From: Clostridiales bacterium
Lineage (GTDB): Bacteria > Bacillota > Clostridia > Lachnospirales > WQUN01
DNA length: 48,840 nt
Direction: 5' to 3'
Assembly: GCA_031269465.1 (NCBI GenBank)
Contig: JAISZB010000314.1
Location: forward strand, 1-48,840
Part shown: positions 16,590 through 26,650 of the stretch, piece after piece
Numbering within the stretch: the first letter of the stretch is position 1
Layout: each line of letters begins with the position of its first letter
The notes under the pieces: generated by a model
Told to the model about the DNA's origin: nothing
The model's input: the letters and a program-made list of their open reading frames with translations, nothing else
Databases searched by the model: none
Program-made: the position numbers and the translations under genes

Positions 16590-19500
16590 TTAGTACCTTC
16601 CGATAGGTATGATATCCACATCCGACGCTTTGAGGCCAGCGTCCATCACATCCAGAAGGGCTCTTGCCGTGTCCAGGCTAGTCATGACATTCACGCCGCA
16701 TTCAGCGGCGGCGCGCCTGATTTTGAACCCGTCGCTGTTCATGTCATTTCCTTTGCTGGGTATGTCAATAATCAGATCTATCAATCCGCTTCTTATTATA
16801 TCAAGGACATTAGGTATTCCCTCGCTTATCTTCTTAACCGGCATCACCCGTATTCCCTGATTCATAAGAACCAGGCTCGTGCCCTCGGTAGCCAGGAACT
16901 TGCAGCCGTGCCTGTAGAATCTTGCCGCAAGCGGCAGGAAAGCCTGTTGGTCGCGCTTGCGGATCGTAGCAAGTATTAAGCTTCCCGAAACAGGGATGTT
17001 GATTCCGGCAGCCACAAAGCCTTTATATAGCGCTTCATTCAGACGCCGCCCCACTCCCAGCACCTCTCCGGTAGATCTCATCTCCGGTCCCAAGGAAACC
17101 TCTACCATAGGAAGCTTTTCAGTTGAAAACACCGGCACCTTGACTGCGACAATATTTCCCACTGGATAAACTCCCGCGCCGTACCCTATATCAGAAATTT
17201 TCTCCCCCATCATGACCCTCGTGGCAAGATCCACTATCGGCACTCCCGTCACTTTGCTTATATAGGGAACAGTCCTTGAGGATCTGGGATTTACTTCAAT
17301 GATGTAAAGATCGTCCCTGTATTCGATGAATTGGATGTTTATCATCCCTATGACTTTAAGCGCAACTGATATCTGCTTTGTATAGTCTAATATGCGGCTC
17401 TTCGTCTCCTCCGAGAGGTTTTGGGGAGGGTATATGGATATGCTGTCGCCTGAGTGCACTCCCGCCCGTTCAAGATGCTCCATGATTCCCGGTATGAAGA
17501 TGTCAGAGCCGTCGCAGATGGCGTCAACTTCTATTTCCCTGCCTTCCAGGTAGCAGTCGATCAGCACCGGGTTCTTCACGTCCTTATCGAATGCGCTCTG
17601 AAGGTATTGATGAAGCCTGTCCTCGTCATAGGTGATCTCCATCCCCTGTCCGCCCAGCACATAGCTGGGCCTGACCAGAAGGGGAAATCCCAGCGCGCGC
17701 GCCTCGGAGAGCCCCTCCTCCACGCTCCAGACAGCCTTGCCCTTCGGCCTTGGTATGTTGAGGCTCTCCAGAAGGCTGTCGAACTTCTCCCTGTCTTCAG
17801 CCGCGTCAATCTGCTCCGGCTTCGTGCCGTATATGGATATGTTCATTTCTCTGAAGAAGTTGGCGAGCTTAATGGCGGTTTGGCCTCCGAACTGCAAAAT
17901 CACGCCGTCCGGCTTCTCCTTCTCCACCACGTTCAATACGTCTTCTTCCGTGAGAGGCTCGAAGTAGAGCTTGTCCGACGTATCGAAATCAGTGCTGACA
18001 GTTTCAGGATTGTTGTTTACTATTATGGTTTCGATTCCCGCTTTTTTAAGGGAAAGAACCGAATGCACCGAGCAATAGTCGAATTCTATCCCCTGCCCTA
18101 TGCGAATAGGCCCGGATCCAATTACAAGCACTTTCTTCCTGTCTGTGACCTCCACCTCATCCTCTTTGTCGTAGGTTGAATAGTAGTACGGAGAAATCGC
18201 CTCAAACTCGCCAGCGCAAGTATCCACCATTTTGTAAGCCGGAGTAATGCCCCATTTCCTTCTAAGCTCATATATCTTCGGCGGACTGCATTTGATGAAG
18301 TCGGCTATCGCCTTGTCTGAAAAACCCTTGAACTTATATAAGCGCAACACGCTTTCCGTTAGATCGGAAAGGCTGTATGTCTTAAGCTCCTCTTCCATAT
18401 CCACTACATTTTTTATCTTATGGATGAAAAATGCATCCATTCCAGTAATCTCGCAAACCTTTTCCACAAGATAGTTTCTGCGCAGAAGTTCAGCTAGATC
18501 GAAGATTCTCTCGTCATCAGGAGTCTGAACCTGGCGCTTAAGCTCCTCTATGCTTTTTTTCTTAGATGACTTTCTCTCAAGCGAGTACTGGCCTATCTCG
18601 AGGGATCTTACGCCCTTTAGCAGCGCCTGCTCGAAAGAGTTCCCGATAGCCATCACCTCGCCTGTAGCCATCATCTTGGTTCCAAGGGTGCGCTTTGCTT
18701 TTATGAACTTGTCAAAGGGCCATTTCGGGATTTTAAGAACCACATAGTCCACCACAGGCTCGAAGCATGCAAAGGTCTTGCCAGTCACCGCGTTTTTTAT
18801 CTCGTCCAGATTGTATCCCAAAGCGAGTTTCGCCGCGACCTTCGCTATCGGGTATCCCGTGGCCTTTGATGCCAGAGCCGAAGACCTGCTCACCCTGGGG
18901 TTTATCTCTATGACGGCGTATTTGAAGCTGAATGGATCCATGGCAAACTGTATGTTGCAGCCGCCTATTATCTTGGCGCTGTCTATTATAGCTATCGCCG
19001 CGTGCCGAAGAAGCTGGTATTCTTTATCCGAAAGAGTCTGGGCGGGCGCCACCACTATGCTGTCTCCCGTATGCACTCCCACCGGATCCACATTCTCCAT
19101 GGAGCATACTGTGATGCAGTTTCCGAATGAATCCCGAACAACTTCAAACTCTATTTCCTTCCAGCCTCTGATGCTTCTTTCAATAAGCGCCTGCCCAACC
19201 CGGCTCAAGTGAAGGCCCTGAGTCAGGGTCTCCCGCAGGTTGTCCTCGTCTTCCGCGATTCCTCCGCCTGTGCCGCCTAAAGTGTACGCCGGCCGGACTA
19301 TCACGGGATATCCGATTTTCTCGGCGAAACGGACGCCGGCATCGACATTGGTCACTATATCGCTTTCAACAATAGGCTGGCCTGTGCGCTCCATCAGCTT
19401 CTTGAAGCTGTCGCGATCCTCGCCTTCCTTTATCGACTCTATGGATGTGCCTATGACGCGCACGCCATATTTGTCAAGAATTCCATGATCGTAAAGCTCA

Positions 19501-19799
19501 CAGGACAAATTCAAGCCTGTCTGGCCGCCCATGCCTGCTATTATTGAGTCAGGCTCCTCTTTGGCTATCACTTTTTCGGCAAAGTCGAGGTTCAGCGGAT
19601 CAATGTAAGTGTAATGAGCCATTCCGATATCCGTCATGATGGTCGCAGGGTTGGAGTTTATAAGGACGACTTCCACGCCCTCCTCCCGCAGCGCCTGGCA
19701 CGCCTGGGTGCCGGAGTAGTCGAACTCGGCCGCCTGGCCTATGATTATCGGCCCTGAGCCGATAACCAGCACCTTGCGGATGCTCATGTCTTTAGGCAT
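16590..19799 (-). CDS. carB: Carbamoyl-phosphate synthase, large subunit
   Basis: Makes carbamoyl phosphate from bicarbonate, two ATP and ammonia supplied by the CarA glutaminase. 1069 residues with the full architecture: two ATP-grasp halves starting [19 protein letters not shown] (residue 9) and [19 protein letters not shown] (about 557), an oligomerisation domain between them, and a C-terminal MGS-like allosteric domain ([17 protein letters not shown]). The start has GGGAGG seven bases upstream, and carB overlaps the end of pyrF by 16 bases, so the two are translationally linked. CarA is not in this window. Downstream the operon is interrupted by the iscB element before pyrK. Confidence 0.98.
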   Translation of the reverse strand: MPKDMSIRKVLVIGSGPIIIGQAAEFDYSGTQACQALREEGVEVVLINSNPATIMTDIGMAHYTYIDPLNLDFAEKVIAKEEPDSIIAGMGGQTGLNLSCELYDHGILDKYGVRVIGTSIESIKEGEDRDSFKKLMERTGQPIVESDIVTNVDAGVRFAEKIGYPVIVRPAYTLGGTGGGIAEDEDNLRETLTQGLHLSRVGQALIERSIRGWKEIEFEVVRDSFGNCITVCSMENVDPVGVHTGDSIVVAPAQTLSDKEYQLLRHAAIAIIDSAKIIGGCNIQFAMDPFSFKYAVIEINPRVSRSSALASKATGYPIAKVAAKLALGYNLDEIKNAVTGKTFACFEPVVDYVVLKIPKWPFDKFIKAKRTLGTKMMATGEVMAIGNSFEQALLKGVRSLEIGQYSLERKSSKKKSIEELKRQVQTPDDERIFDLAELLRRNYLVEKVCEITGMDAFFIHKIKNVVDMEEELKTYSLSDLTESVLRLYKFKGFSDKAIADFIKCSPPKIYELRRKWGITPAYKMVDTCAGEFEAISPYYYSTYDKEDEVEVTDRKKVLVIGSGPIRIGQGIEFDYCSVHSVLSLKKAGIETIIVNNNPETVSTDFDTSDKLYFEPLTEEDVLNVVEKEKPDGVILQFGGQTAIKLANFFREMNISIYGTKPEQIDAAEDREKFDSLLESLNIPRPKGKAVWSVEEGLSEARALGFPLLVRPSYVLGGQGMEITYDEDRLHQYLQSAFDKDVKNPVLIDCYLEGREIEVDAICDGSDIFIPGIMEHLERAGVHSGDSISIYPPQNLSEETKSRILDYTKQISVALKVIGMINIQFIEYRDDLYIIEVNPRSSRTVPYISKVTGVPIVDLATRVMMGEKISDIGYGAGVYPVGNIVAVKVPVFSTEKLPMVEVSLGPEMRSTGEVLGVGRRLNEALYKGFVAAGINIPVSGSLILATIRKRDQQAFLPLAARFYRHGCKFLATEGTSLVLMNQGIRVMPVKKISEGIPNVLDIIRSGLIDLIIDIPSKGNDMNSDGFKIRRAAAECGVNVMTSLDTARALLDVMDAGLKASDVDIIPIGRY

Positions 19800-20704
19800 T
19801 TCAAATCCTCCCTCATGTCTTTCGCCGCAGCCCTCGCTGCCTTGGCAAAGCCCTCTTCTTCATATATGCCATTGTACGGCTCCCTTTGATAAGCGGCTAT
19901 CACGCCGCGAGAAGAGTTTACTATGGAGCCGTCCGCTATATCGGCAGCCTTCGCCCCTTGAGCGCCGTAGCCGGGAGCAAGGAAGAGCGCATGCGGCATC
20001 AGCGCGCGCAGGCTCCTGGCAACAGAGGGATGCGTAGCGCCTACCACCGCCCCGACTTCGCTGTAGCCGTATTTTCCTATCAAATCCTTTCCCCAGTCAG
20101 AAACCAAGTTTCCGACAGCTTCATATAAGCGCTCCCGTCCTACGCATAGATCCTGCAATTGACTGCTCGTGGGGTTCGATGTCTTCACCAGAACAAAGAC
20201 GCCTTTTGAATAATTCCTGCAGTTTCTTAAAAACGGCTCTATGGAATCCTCTCCAAGATACGGGTTCAGCGTAGCGAAATCCTCCGCGTAAACTTCAATT
20301 TCCGTCTCGCCCACCTTTACGCGCCCTAAATGGGAATCTGCGTATGCGTCGGCTGTTGAAGCGATATCTCCTCGCTTGATGTCTCCTATCACCATGAGAC
20401 CTTTTTTCTTGGCATAGCTTATGGTGTCAATGTAGGATTTAATGCCTTCGGCGCCGAAGATCTCATACATGGCAATCTGAGGCTTCACTGCGGGGACTAT
20501 GTCATAAAGCTCGTCAATCAGAGCCTTGTTGAATTCCAAAACCGCATAGGCGCCCGCCGCGAGCGTCTGATTGAATAAATCAAACGCATGGGACAAAATA
20601 TGCTTGGGTATGAGATCCAGCCGAGGATCAAGGCCTATCACAGAAGGATTGCCCATAAACCTTATTCTTTCAATAAGTTCGTCAATAGCCACTGCGCCAG
20701 ACAA
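19784..20704 (-). CDS. pyrF: Orotidine-5'-phosphate decarboxylase, type 2
   Basis: Decarboxylates OMP to UMP, the last step of de novo pyrimidine synthesis. 306 residues, matching the longer type 2 branch. [12 protein letters not shown] lies near residue 18, [19 protein letters not shown] near 58, the catalytic [17 protein letters not shown] near 98, and the phosphate-binding LAPGYGAQG near 250. It overlaps pyrC by 23 bases upstream and carB by 16 bases downstream, a tight translationally coupled trio. Confidence 0.97.
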   Translation of the reverse strand: MSGAVAIDELIERIRFMGNPSVIGLDPRLDLIPKHILSHAFDLFNQTLAAGAYAVLEFNKALIDELYDIVPAVKPQIAMYEIFGAEGIKSYIDTISYAKKKGLMVIGDIKRGDIASTADAYADSHLGRVKVGETEIEVYAEDFATLNPYLGEDSIEPFLRNCRNYSKGVFVLVKTSNPTSSQLQDLCVGRERLYEAVGNLVSDWGKDLIGKYGYSEVGAVVGATHPSVARSLRALMPHALFLAPGYGAQGAKAADIADGSIVNSSRGVIAAYQREPYNGIYEEEGFAKAARAAAKDMREDLKCLKT

Positions 20705-21968
20705 CCCTTCCGTCTATAATTGTATATTCTACCACGCCTGAAAGCCTGCGGCCGCAAAATGGGGAATTCTTGCCTTTGGACAAAAATCGTTCCGGCGCAA
20801 CGGTGAATTTTTTTTGCGGGTTTATTACCGCTATGTCAGCCGCAAGACCCAGCTTTAGCGCCCCCGCGTCTATTCCCAGGATCTTGGCGGGATTTGCGGA
20901 AAGCTTTTCTATGAGCTGGAAAGGCTCAAGCCAGCCGCCTTCAACCAGAACGCTGATTGAGAGGCCTAGCGCTGTCTCAAGCCCGGCAATGCCAAACGGC
21001 GAGGCGGCAAAGCCCTTGTTCTTTTCATCTTCAGCGTGCGGCGCGTGATCGGTCGCTATGGCGTCTATGGTTCCATATTTCAAGCCCTGCCTTATAGCCA
21101 TCATATCCTCCCTGGTTCTGAGCGGAGGATTCATTTTGTAGTTTCCGTCGTCGGAATGTATGTCGTCGTCGCAGAGGCTGAAGTGGTGCGGCGTCGCCTC
21201 TCCGCTTGCGCGAATCCCCTGTTTTTTGGCAATTTCCAAGAGCTTAACGGCGCCTTTTGTGCTCATGTGGCAAATATGCGCCCATGCTCCGGCGCTTCGG
21301 GCCAAAATGAGATCCCGCGCTATAATTACATCTTCCGAGTCGCTGGATATTCCGGGAAGATTGAGCCTTTGAGCTGCGGCGCCTTCATTAATCACTCCAT
21401 TATCCGCAAGGCTTGGATCCTCGCAATGCGAGAGCATAGGAAGCCTAAGCTCCGCCGATTTTCGAAAGGCCTTCTTTATAAGCAGAGAGTCGGCGACCGA
21501 CTTTCCGTCTTCACTGAAAGCGCAGGCGCCAGCTTTCGCCAGGGCATCCATATCAGTCAGTTCAAAGCCGGATTGCCCCTTTGTGACTGCGGCAATCGGC
21601 AGTACTTTGGCGAAGCCTGCGGCAGCGGCCTTTTTGAGGATGAACGCAATCGCCTCCGGGCTGTCAGTCGCCGGATTCGTATTCGGCATGCAGCATATCG
21701 AGGTGAAGCCTCCCCGAGCGGCCGCCCTGGCGCCGTCATATATCGTCTCTTTATATTCAAAGCCGGGCTCTCGCAGATGCACATGAAGATCAATGAGACC
21801 CGGGCAAACCCAAAGTCCGGATGCGTCAATCTCCCTGGTGGAGCAGGCTGCATGCACCCTCTGGACTATAGCTTCTATCCTGCCTTCGCTGATCAGGACG
21901 TCTCTGCAGGAGTCCACCCCGCCGGCTGGGTCTATGACCCGGCCGTTCCTTATCAATATGTCTTCCAC
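20682..21968 (-). CDS. pyrC: Dihydroorotase
   Basis: Zinc amidohydrolase closing carbamoyl-aspartate to dihydroorotate. It is the class I type of 428 residues: metal ligands in DLHVHLREPG near residue 60, the family segment GFTSICCMPNTNP near 92, SHCEDPSLADNG near 180, ICHMSTKGA near 235, and the catalytic Asp in AIATDHAPHAEDEK near 305. The start is GTG with GGGTG upstream. First gene of the pyrC-pyrF-carB group; a strong minus-strand terminator-like hairpin (22288-22338) and a family A cluster lie between any promoter further upstream and this gene. Confidence 0.97.
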   Translation of the reverse strand: MEDILIRNGRVIDPAGGVDSCRDVLISEGRIEAIVQRVHAACSTREIDASGLWVCPGLIDLHVHLREPGFEYKETIYDGARAAARGGFTSICCMPNTNPATDSPEAIAFILKKAAAAGFAKVLPIAAVTKGQSGFELTDMDALAKAGACAFSEDGKSVADSLLIKKAFRKSAELRLPMLSHCEDPSLADNGVINEGAAAQRLNLPGISSDSEDVIIARDLILARSAGAWAHICHMSTKGAVKLLEIAKKQGIRASGEATPHHFSLCDDDIHSDDGNYKMNPPLRTREDMMAIRQGLKYGTIDAIATDHAPHAEDEKNKGFAASPFGIAGLETALGLSISVLVEGGWLEPFQLIEKLSANPAKILGIDAGALKLGLAADIAVINPQKKFTVAPERFLSKGKNSPFCGRRLSGVVEYTIIDGRVVWRSGY

Positions 21969-22011
21969 TTTTATTCACCCGGTCCCCGAGGGGCGCCCTT
22001 CCGCTTATTTG

Positions 22012-22243
22012 TGCTGATTTGCATATGAGGGTTCCTGTTTTGGAGCTTGACTTTGATTCGCATTGGAAAGTTCTGATTTTGATGTCAGATTATGCAATTA
22101 GTCGATGTCAGGCATTTCACACCTTGAAAGTATATAATCCGTCCTCAAAATCGGTACATTCGGTTGCAAATCAGTGTAATAGCTTGAAAGCGGACAGTCG
22201 AGCTCCAAAACATATGTATTTGGCTGCTAATCGGCATGTGCGC
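22012..22243. repeat. Family A cluster, two or more worn copies
   Basis: TTCCTGTTTTGGAGCTTGA (22031-22050), TCTGATTTTGATGTCAGATT paired with CCGTCCTCAAAATCGGTAC, then GTTGCAAATCAGTGTA, and a further half (GCGGACAGTCGAGCTCCAAA .. GGCTGCTAATCGGCATG). It occupies the pyrC upstream region. Confidence 0.7.
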
Positions 22244-22287
22244 TGACGCCCATCAAAACTTATTTTCCAGCTTCATGCGGCAGGCGC

Positions 22288-22338
22288 AAAAAAAAACAAT
22301 AAAAGAAGTGAAAACATCTTTCACTGGTTTATTGTTTT
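22288..22338 (-). terminator. Strong terminator hairpin upstream of pyrC
   Basis: Minus strand: AAAACAATAAA, AGTGAAA, loop, TTTCACT, TTTATTGTTTT, then a nine-T run. It lies 320 bases before the pyrC start and in its orientation, so it could be an attenuator of the pyr operon or the end of a lost upstream gene. I saw no PyrR-binding loop. Confidence 0.7.
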
Positions 22339-24099
22339 AATCCACCCCTTTATAGTTTAGAAAGAATATAGTGCCTCATTCCATAAATATTCTTTAACCC
22401 GAATGCTAAAATCAAGGCTCGAGAAGCTTATTCTAAAAGAGTCGACCTCTGTAAAGGGAGAATCTTTTCTCACACGAAAACCCTCGAAGGTCTTGGAGAC
22501 AATGCATTAAAGAGCATCAATTCCTTCTTTCCTCACAACTGTTTTAAGCTTTTCAGAGGAAAATCAAACGTCAAGACCTAACTGAAGCATTTGAAGTTAT
22601 TATAAAGTAAAAAAGCCGAAAGATCAAGCGCTGAAAATAAGCGGATTTGCAAGGTTTTCTATTATTCTAACGGTGAATAACAAAGATGAAGACAGTAAAG
22701 CATTTAAAAATCGAGAAACTAGTATGCCCAACAGAGCGGAGGCTGCGCTATGAAGGATTGCGAATGCCTGAAAGATCCGGAATTGGCCGCAAATTTTTCT
22801 GATTCCCAAATCCGGCGCATCGCGGCGCTTGCGGCGGCGATGGCGGAAAGGCTCCGCCGCCATCGCCGCAGAGCTGGCCGATTGCCGCCGCGCAACCCTT
22901 GGCCGCAGTTGGAAGATGGGATGAAGGGATGGACTGCGTAAAAAACGGTGCGTGCGAATGCATGCTAAAGCATTCCCAAGAAACTGAAAAATCGGTTCTC
23001 TTCAGCTTCGAAAATGCCGAGGATGCGGAAGAGAAACCTTCGAGGCGGGCGAGGCGCCCCATTCAAAGAGCGGCGCACGTTTTCTCCCGCCAGCTGCCCG
23101 GGGGGCGCCAAAGCCGCTGGCAGGGGCGGCAAGCTGCGGAGGCGTCGCTCTTAACTGCGCAATCCAAAGGCACGGCAAGGATCTCGGCAAGGCGGCTCCA
23201 AAATAAAGTGCGCCTCGAACATGCCCCGCCGCCGGAGCCTGAGGGGGAAGCCCGCATTACGGCCGGCGGCCGCGCGCAGGAGGCAGACTCCCGCCTGAAA
23301 AACGGCTGGCACGAATAGGAGCGCTCAAGGCAGGGCTGCATTTCCAGACGGAGTGAAGATTTCCGCCGGCGAATTCGCAAAAGCTCCAGGCATATCGGAT
23401 TTCAGCCTCGCTGAAGCGAAAAAGCCGGAATGCCGCGCCTATAGATGCGAAGGCAGGCTGAACGGAATCGAAAGCTCGGCGATCCTATTGCCATTCCCGA
23501 AGGAATCCTTCGGCAAGCCCGCCGCTTTGATGGAACGCGCCCTCGTACGTGGAATGCGCCCTCGGAAGTATTGCCGCTCGTCCGATCGGCGATGACCGGC
23601 TTGAGTGCAACTAACCAGCGCGCCGCATCGTCTGTAAGGCAGAGGCGATATCTTAGCAAACCTTGATATTCTATAATCATAGTTATCCTAAGTTGGCTAA
23701 GTGAATTTTACATAGCTGTTCCGACGGTTTGCAAAGAGACTGTCATTTTGAATAATTTTGTCGTTAGTTCTGACATATTTATCCATATAATTTATTAAAA
23801 CATTTATATAATCTAAGAATTATTTAAATAGATTGTTAAGTTTTGCAAGTTTAAACATATATTCTCTTTGATTTTGAACTTTTCTGCAAGAATTTTATAC
23901 TCTTTTGACTGGTGAATAATGCAAATAGAGTTGTCGGAACGGTTCCAATTTTACCAGTTCACGGACTGCCCTTTGACATGACGCTTCCAACACACAGCGC
24001 CCCTCGCCGCCGCATCCGGAGCTTCCGCCGCCTTTCCGGAATCTGCGATGCCCAGCGCCCTCGCTTTCCTCCGCAAGCTTCCGCTACGCGCTTCTCTCT
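22339..24099. other. Decayed, mosaic stretch without a recognisable gene
   Basis: 22.7-23.6 kb is G/C-rich with short frames on both strands, none recognised. GGCGGCGATGGCGGAAAGG is followed by its inverted copy in CTCCGCCGCCATCGCCGC (22833-22868). 23.69-23.93 kb is very AT-rich and holds block D. No family A elements occur here. Confidence 0.5.
23713..23940. repeat. Block D, AT-rich, possible small element
   Basis: The first ~93 bases (TAGCTGTTCCGACGGTTTGC onward) match 48516-48609. An inverted partner GTCGGAAC lies at 23933-23940, so the whole 228 bp might be an element with GTTCCGAC ends. The second copy does not clearly show the far end. Confidence 0.5.
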
Positions 24100-24466
24100 T
24101 TGGACTTCAGCTTTTTCGGAGCCGTTAAAGCAGAAGACTCGGCGGATATTGCAGGAAAAATGTGCAGGCGGTTCATGTCCATGGGCGTTTTCCAATGCTG
24201 CAAGATCAACGGGGCGCGGCAGCTGCTCGTCGACGGGATCAAGCTCCTCGGCAAGACGATCCCGCTGAAGGGCGTGGAGACCGCTGAGAACCCCTTTGAG
24301 GGACTCGCCCGCGACTATCCCTTCCAAATCTTTAAAATACACCGTTCTAAGATAGAACGTTACGCGACACCACCTGACCTCATCTTGAATCGCAAAAACC
24401 CATAATCCGTTCAACTCAACAGGAAAGGCCTTGGGAGTGCTTGAAACAAGCATTTCCAAGGCCTTT
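24100..24466 (+). pseudogene. Unrecognised gene fragment with terminator
   Basis: A plus-strand frame (24100-24405) begins abruptly and encodes KAEDSADIAGKMC then KINGARQLLVDGIKLLGK. I do not recognise the family. DNA near 24127 is close to that near 37428 (peptide TEDSADLAGKMC there), so both are pieces of related genes. It is followed by a good hairpin at 24424-24466 (AAAGGCCTTGG / CCAAGGCCTTT, then GTTTT) with plus-strand terminator form. Confidence 0.35.
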
Positions 24467-24693
24467 GTTTTGCTCGAAGACGACAAAAATTCCCGCAGGC
24501 CAAGGTTCGAAGGAATTTTTCGAGGAATTGGAAAAAACACCTTGACAACACGAGTTTGATAGTATAGATTTCAGGGTCTTTAAACTTAAGCGGGGTTAAC
24601 TCTGCGTCCATTTCATTATAAGTGGATTTCATGAGATTTATTTTACATTATTTAACATTTTACTCTGTAAAGTTTTAAGACCCAGATTTCCTT

Positions 24694-24927
24694 TCCACAT
24701 GCGCCAACCGTATTGCGTCTGGCCCCCCGGAGGCCGCGAGCATCCCTAATATGATGCCGACCGAAACAGAAGCGTTGCGGGCCGCCGTGCAAGCCGCCAC
24801 GCAGATGGATCTGGAAAGCGTCAAAATAGCCAGGATCAAGGATACGCTGCATCTGGCCGAAATCCGTGTCTCGGAGAGCCTTTTGACGCTGTGCGGAACC
24901 AAGCCCCGCGAATTTAGTTTGCTCTGA
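24694..24927 (+). pseudogene. C-terminal fragment, perhaps LarA-like (DUF2088)
   Basis: An open frame without a start reads NRIASGPPEAASIPNMMPT, then TEALRAAVQAATQ and KIARIKDTLHLAEIRVSESLL before a TGA. This recalls the C-terminus of lactate-racemase-like DUF2088 proteins (I/L-P-x-x-L, then RI-x-TLHL-x-E and SE-L-L). The rest of the gene is absent upstream. The assignment comes from remembered patterns only. It lies just before the Fe-ADH promoter, and its G/C-rich codons resemble that gene's. Confidence 0.35.
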
Positions 24928-24968
24928 CACATCTGGCTTATCGGTCAAAAAACAAGCGAAAGTTCATC

Positions 24969-24997
24969 TTGAATACGAAGCGGCGATGTGATAATAT
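24969..24997 (+). promoter_or_regulatory. Promoter of the Fe-alcohol dehydrogenase gene
   Basis: TTGAAT (24969-24974), 17-base spacer, TAATAT (24992-24997). The Rex-like operator follows immediately over the expected transcription start. Confidence 0.6.
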
Positions 24998-25001
24998 GAA
25001 T

Positions 25002-25019
25002 TTGTTAACATATTCACAA
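25002..25019 (+). promoter_or_regulatory. Rex-like redox operator
   Basis: TTGTTAACATATTCACAA fits the Rex consensus: half-sites TTGTTAA and TTCACAA (a TTGTGAA complement) around four bases. Rex represses fermentation genes until the NADH/NAD+ ratio rises; its sites commonly precede alcohol dehydrogenases in Clostridia. Position at the transcription start fits repression. Confidence 0.65.
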
Positions 25020-25068
25020 ACTAATTAGCCCGCTCCTCGGGCCAATGGAACCAAGAAGGAGTCAGAAG

Positions 25069-26250
25069 ATGAGCAGATTTACAATACCTCGCGACGTATA
25101 TTTCGGAAGGGGTTCCTTGGACACCCTCAAAACCATTGAAGGAAAGAAAGCGATTGTCGTCGTCGGGGGCAGCGCAATGAAGAAATTCGGGTTTCTTGAC
25201 AAAACCGTCAGATACCTGAAAGAGGCGGGACTTGCGGTCGAGATCTTTGAGGGCGTGGAGCCCGATCCGTCCGTTGAAACGGTCATGCGGGGCGCTGAAG
25301 CGATGCGCAAATTCGAACCCGACTGGATTGTTTCGATCGGCGGAGGTTCCCCCATCGACGCGGCCAAAGCCATGTGGGCGTTCTACGAGTATCCGGAAAC
25401 GACCTTCGAACAGTTGATCACGCCCTTCAATTTCCCCAAGCTCCGGCGGAAGGCCGGGTTTATCGCCATCCCTTCCACCTCCGGAACGGCGACGGAGGTC
25501 ACGGCCTTTTCGGTTATAACCGACTATTCCTCGGGCATCAAATATCCTCTGGCGGATTTCAACATCACGCCCGACATCGCGATCGTCGATCCCGACGTCG
25601 CGGACACCATGCCCAAAGCGCTGACTGCATTCACGGGTATGGACGCGCTGACGCACGCGCATGAGGCTTTTGTCAGCACGCTGCATTCCGCGTTCACGAA
25701 CCCGCTCGCGTTGCAGGCGATCAAGAGCGTGTTTGAACAACTGCAGGCTGCCTACAACGGAGATAAGAACGCGCGGGAGGAGATGCATTACGCCCAATGC
25801 CTTGCGGGTATGGCGTTCTCGAACGCTCTGCTCGGCATCGTGCATTCCATGGCGCACAAGACGGGTGCCGCCTTCAGCACGGGCCACATTCCGCACGGCG
25901 AGGCGAATGCCATATACCTGCCCTACGTTATCCAGTACAACGCAAAGGACGCCGCCGCAAAGTCACGCTACGCGCAGATCGCCCGATTCATAGGCGTCGA
26001 CGGCAAGGACGAGGACGCGCTCATCGCGGCTCTCATAGGGAAGATACGCAAGCTGAACGCGCTGTTTGAGATTCCCGCGACGCTGAAAGACTTCGGCATC
26101 AGGGAGGCGGAATTCAAGGAGAAGCTTGCCGCGATTTCGGCCAACGCCGTCGGCGACGCCTGCACGGGATCGAATCCAAGGTCTATTGATCCCGCCAAGA
26201 TGGAGAGGCTCTTCGGCTGCATCTATTACGGCAGGGATGTGGATTTCTAA
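25069..26250 (+). CDS. Iron-containing alcohol dehydrogenase
   Basis: NAD(P)H-dependent group III dehydrogenase reducing aldehydes to alcohols (butanol or 1,3-propanediol type). It has the nucleotide motif SIGGGSPIDAAKAM near residue 88, IPSTSGTATEVT near 138, and the metal site with the Asp in MDALTHAHEA near 190 and His residues in HSMAHKTGA and GHIPHGEANA near 260-275. 393 residues from ATG 25069, chosen because AAGGAG lies seven bases upstream; an in-frame ATG at 25045 has none. Promoter, Rex-like operator and terminator are its own. Third positions are visibly richer in G and C than neighbouring genes, consistent with acquisition. Substrate unknown. Confidence 0.95.
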   Translation: MSRFTIPRDVYFGRGSLDTLKTIEGKKAIVVVGGSAMKKFGFLDKTVRYLKEAGLAVEIFEGVEPDPSVETVMRGAEAMRKFEPDWIVSIGGGSPIDAAKAMWAFYEYPETTFEQLITPFNFPKLRRKAGFIAIPSTSGTATEVTAFSVITDYSSGIKYPLADFNITPDIAIVDPDVADTMPKALTAFTGMDALTHAHEAFVSTLHSAFTNPLALQAIKSVFEQLQAAYNGDKNAREEMHYAQCLAGMAFSNALLGIVHSMAHKTGAAFSTGHIPHGEANAIYLPYVIQYNAKDAAAKSRYAQIARFIGVDGKDEDALIAALIGKIRKLNALFEIPATLKDFGIREAEFKEKLAAISANAVGDACTGSNPRSIDPAKMERLFGCIYYGRDVDF

Positions 26251-26293
26251 ACGGCACGGCGCAAAGAACGATAAACCAACAAATATAATGAGT

Positions 26294-26338
26294 CCGGTGA
26301 TGGCTCCGCGCAGAAGCGCCGTCGCCGGGCTTATTTTA
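26294..26338 (+). terminator. Intrinsic terminator of the Fe-ADH gene
   Basis: CCGGTGATGGC pairs (with G-U pairs) to GCCGTCGCCGG, followed by GCTTATTTTATG. It begins 43 bases after the stop. Confidence 0.65.
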
Positions 26339-26341
26339 TGT

Positions 26342-26545
26342 ACTCCTAATGTGCATTTTGAAAAATCACAAAATATCTAACAATGTAAACGTGACCTTTG
26401 AAATCAGACTTAAAATTAATTGTGAAAAGTGTATAGCAATCCAAGCGGCAAAGTCTGAATTATAGTTGCAATTCAGTTTAATATACTTGAAAAGCATAGA
26501 CTATTGAAAATATTTCTGCTAGATCGAAAGATGCACATTAGGAGT
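26342..26545. mobile_element. Family C: 204-bp MITE-like element with 15-bp perfect ends
   Basis: ACTCCTAATGTGCAT at the left and its exact complement ATGCACATTAGGAGT at the right, flanked on both sides by TATGT (26337-26341 and 26546-26550), a 5-bp target duplication. The AT-rich interior has no coding frame, so it is non-autonomous. Confidence 0.85.
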
Positions 26546-26604
26546 TATGTAAAGAAATCCGTTTCCTTCTTAAAGATATTTTTCGTATTCTCAAATCCCT
26601 CTTG

Positions 26605-26632
26605 GTACCGTCTGTTATAATAATAACGGTAC
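26605..26632 (+). promoter_or_regulatory. Operator over a TATAAT box, likely MarR autoregulation
   Basis: GTACCGT and ACGGTAC form a perfect 7-bp inverted repeat around TATAAT (26616-26621). The -35 is poor. It lies just before the MarR remnant at 26651, as expected for an autoregulated MarR gene. Confidence 0.5.
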
Positions 26633-26650
26633 TACGCCGCTGGAGGGCCT

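Noticed and set aside
17454..18179. 241-residue plus-strand frame
   Set aside because: Antisense shadow of carB, no family features.
21036..22028. 330-residue plus-strand frame
   Set aside because: Antisense shadow of pyrC; composition typical of an open complementary frame.
23959..24540. 193-residue minus-strand frame
   Set aside because: Charged, repetitive composition without motifs; the opposite strand carries the peptide shared with 37.4 kb, so this is probably a shadow.
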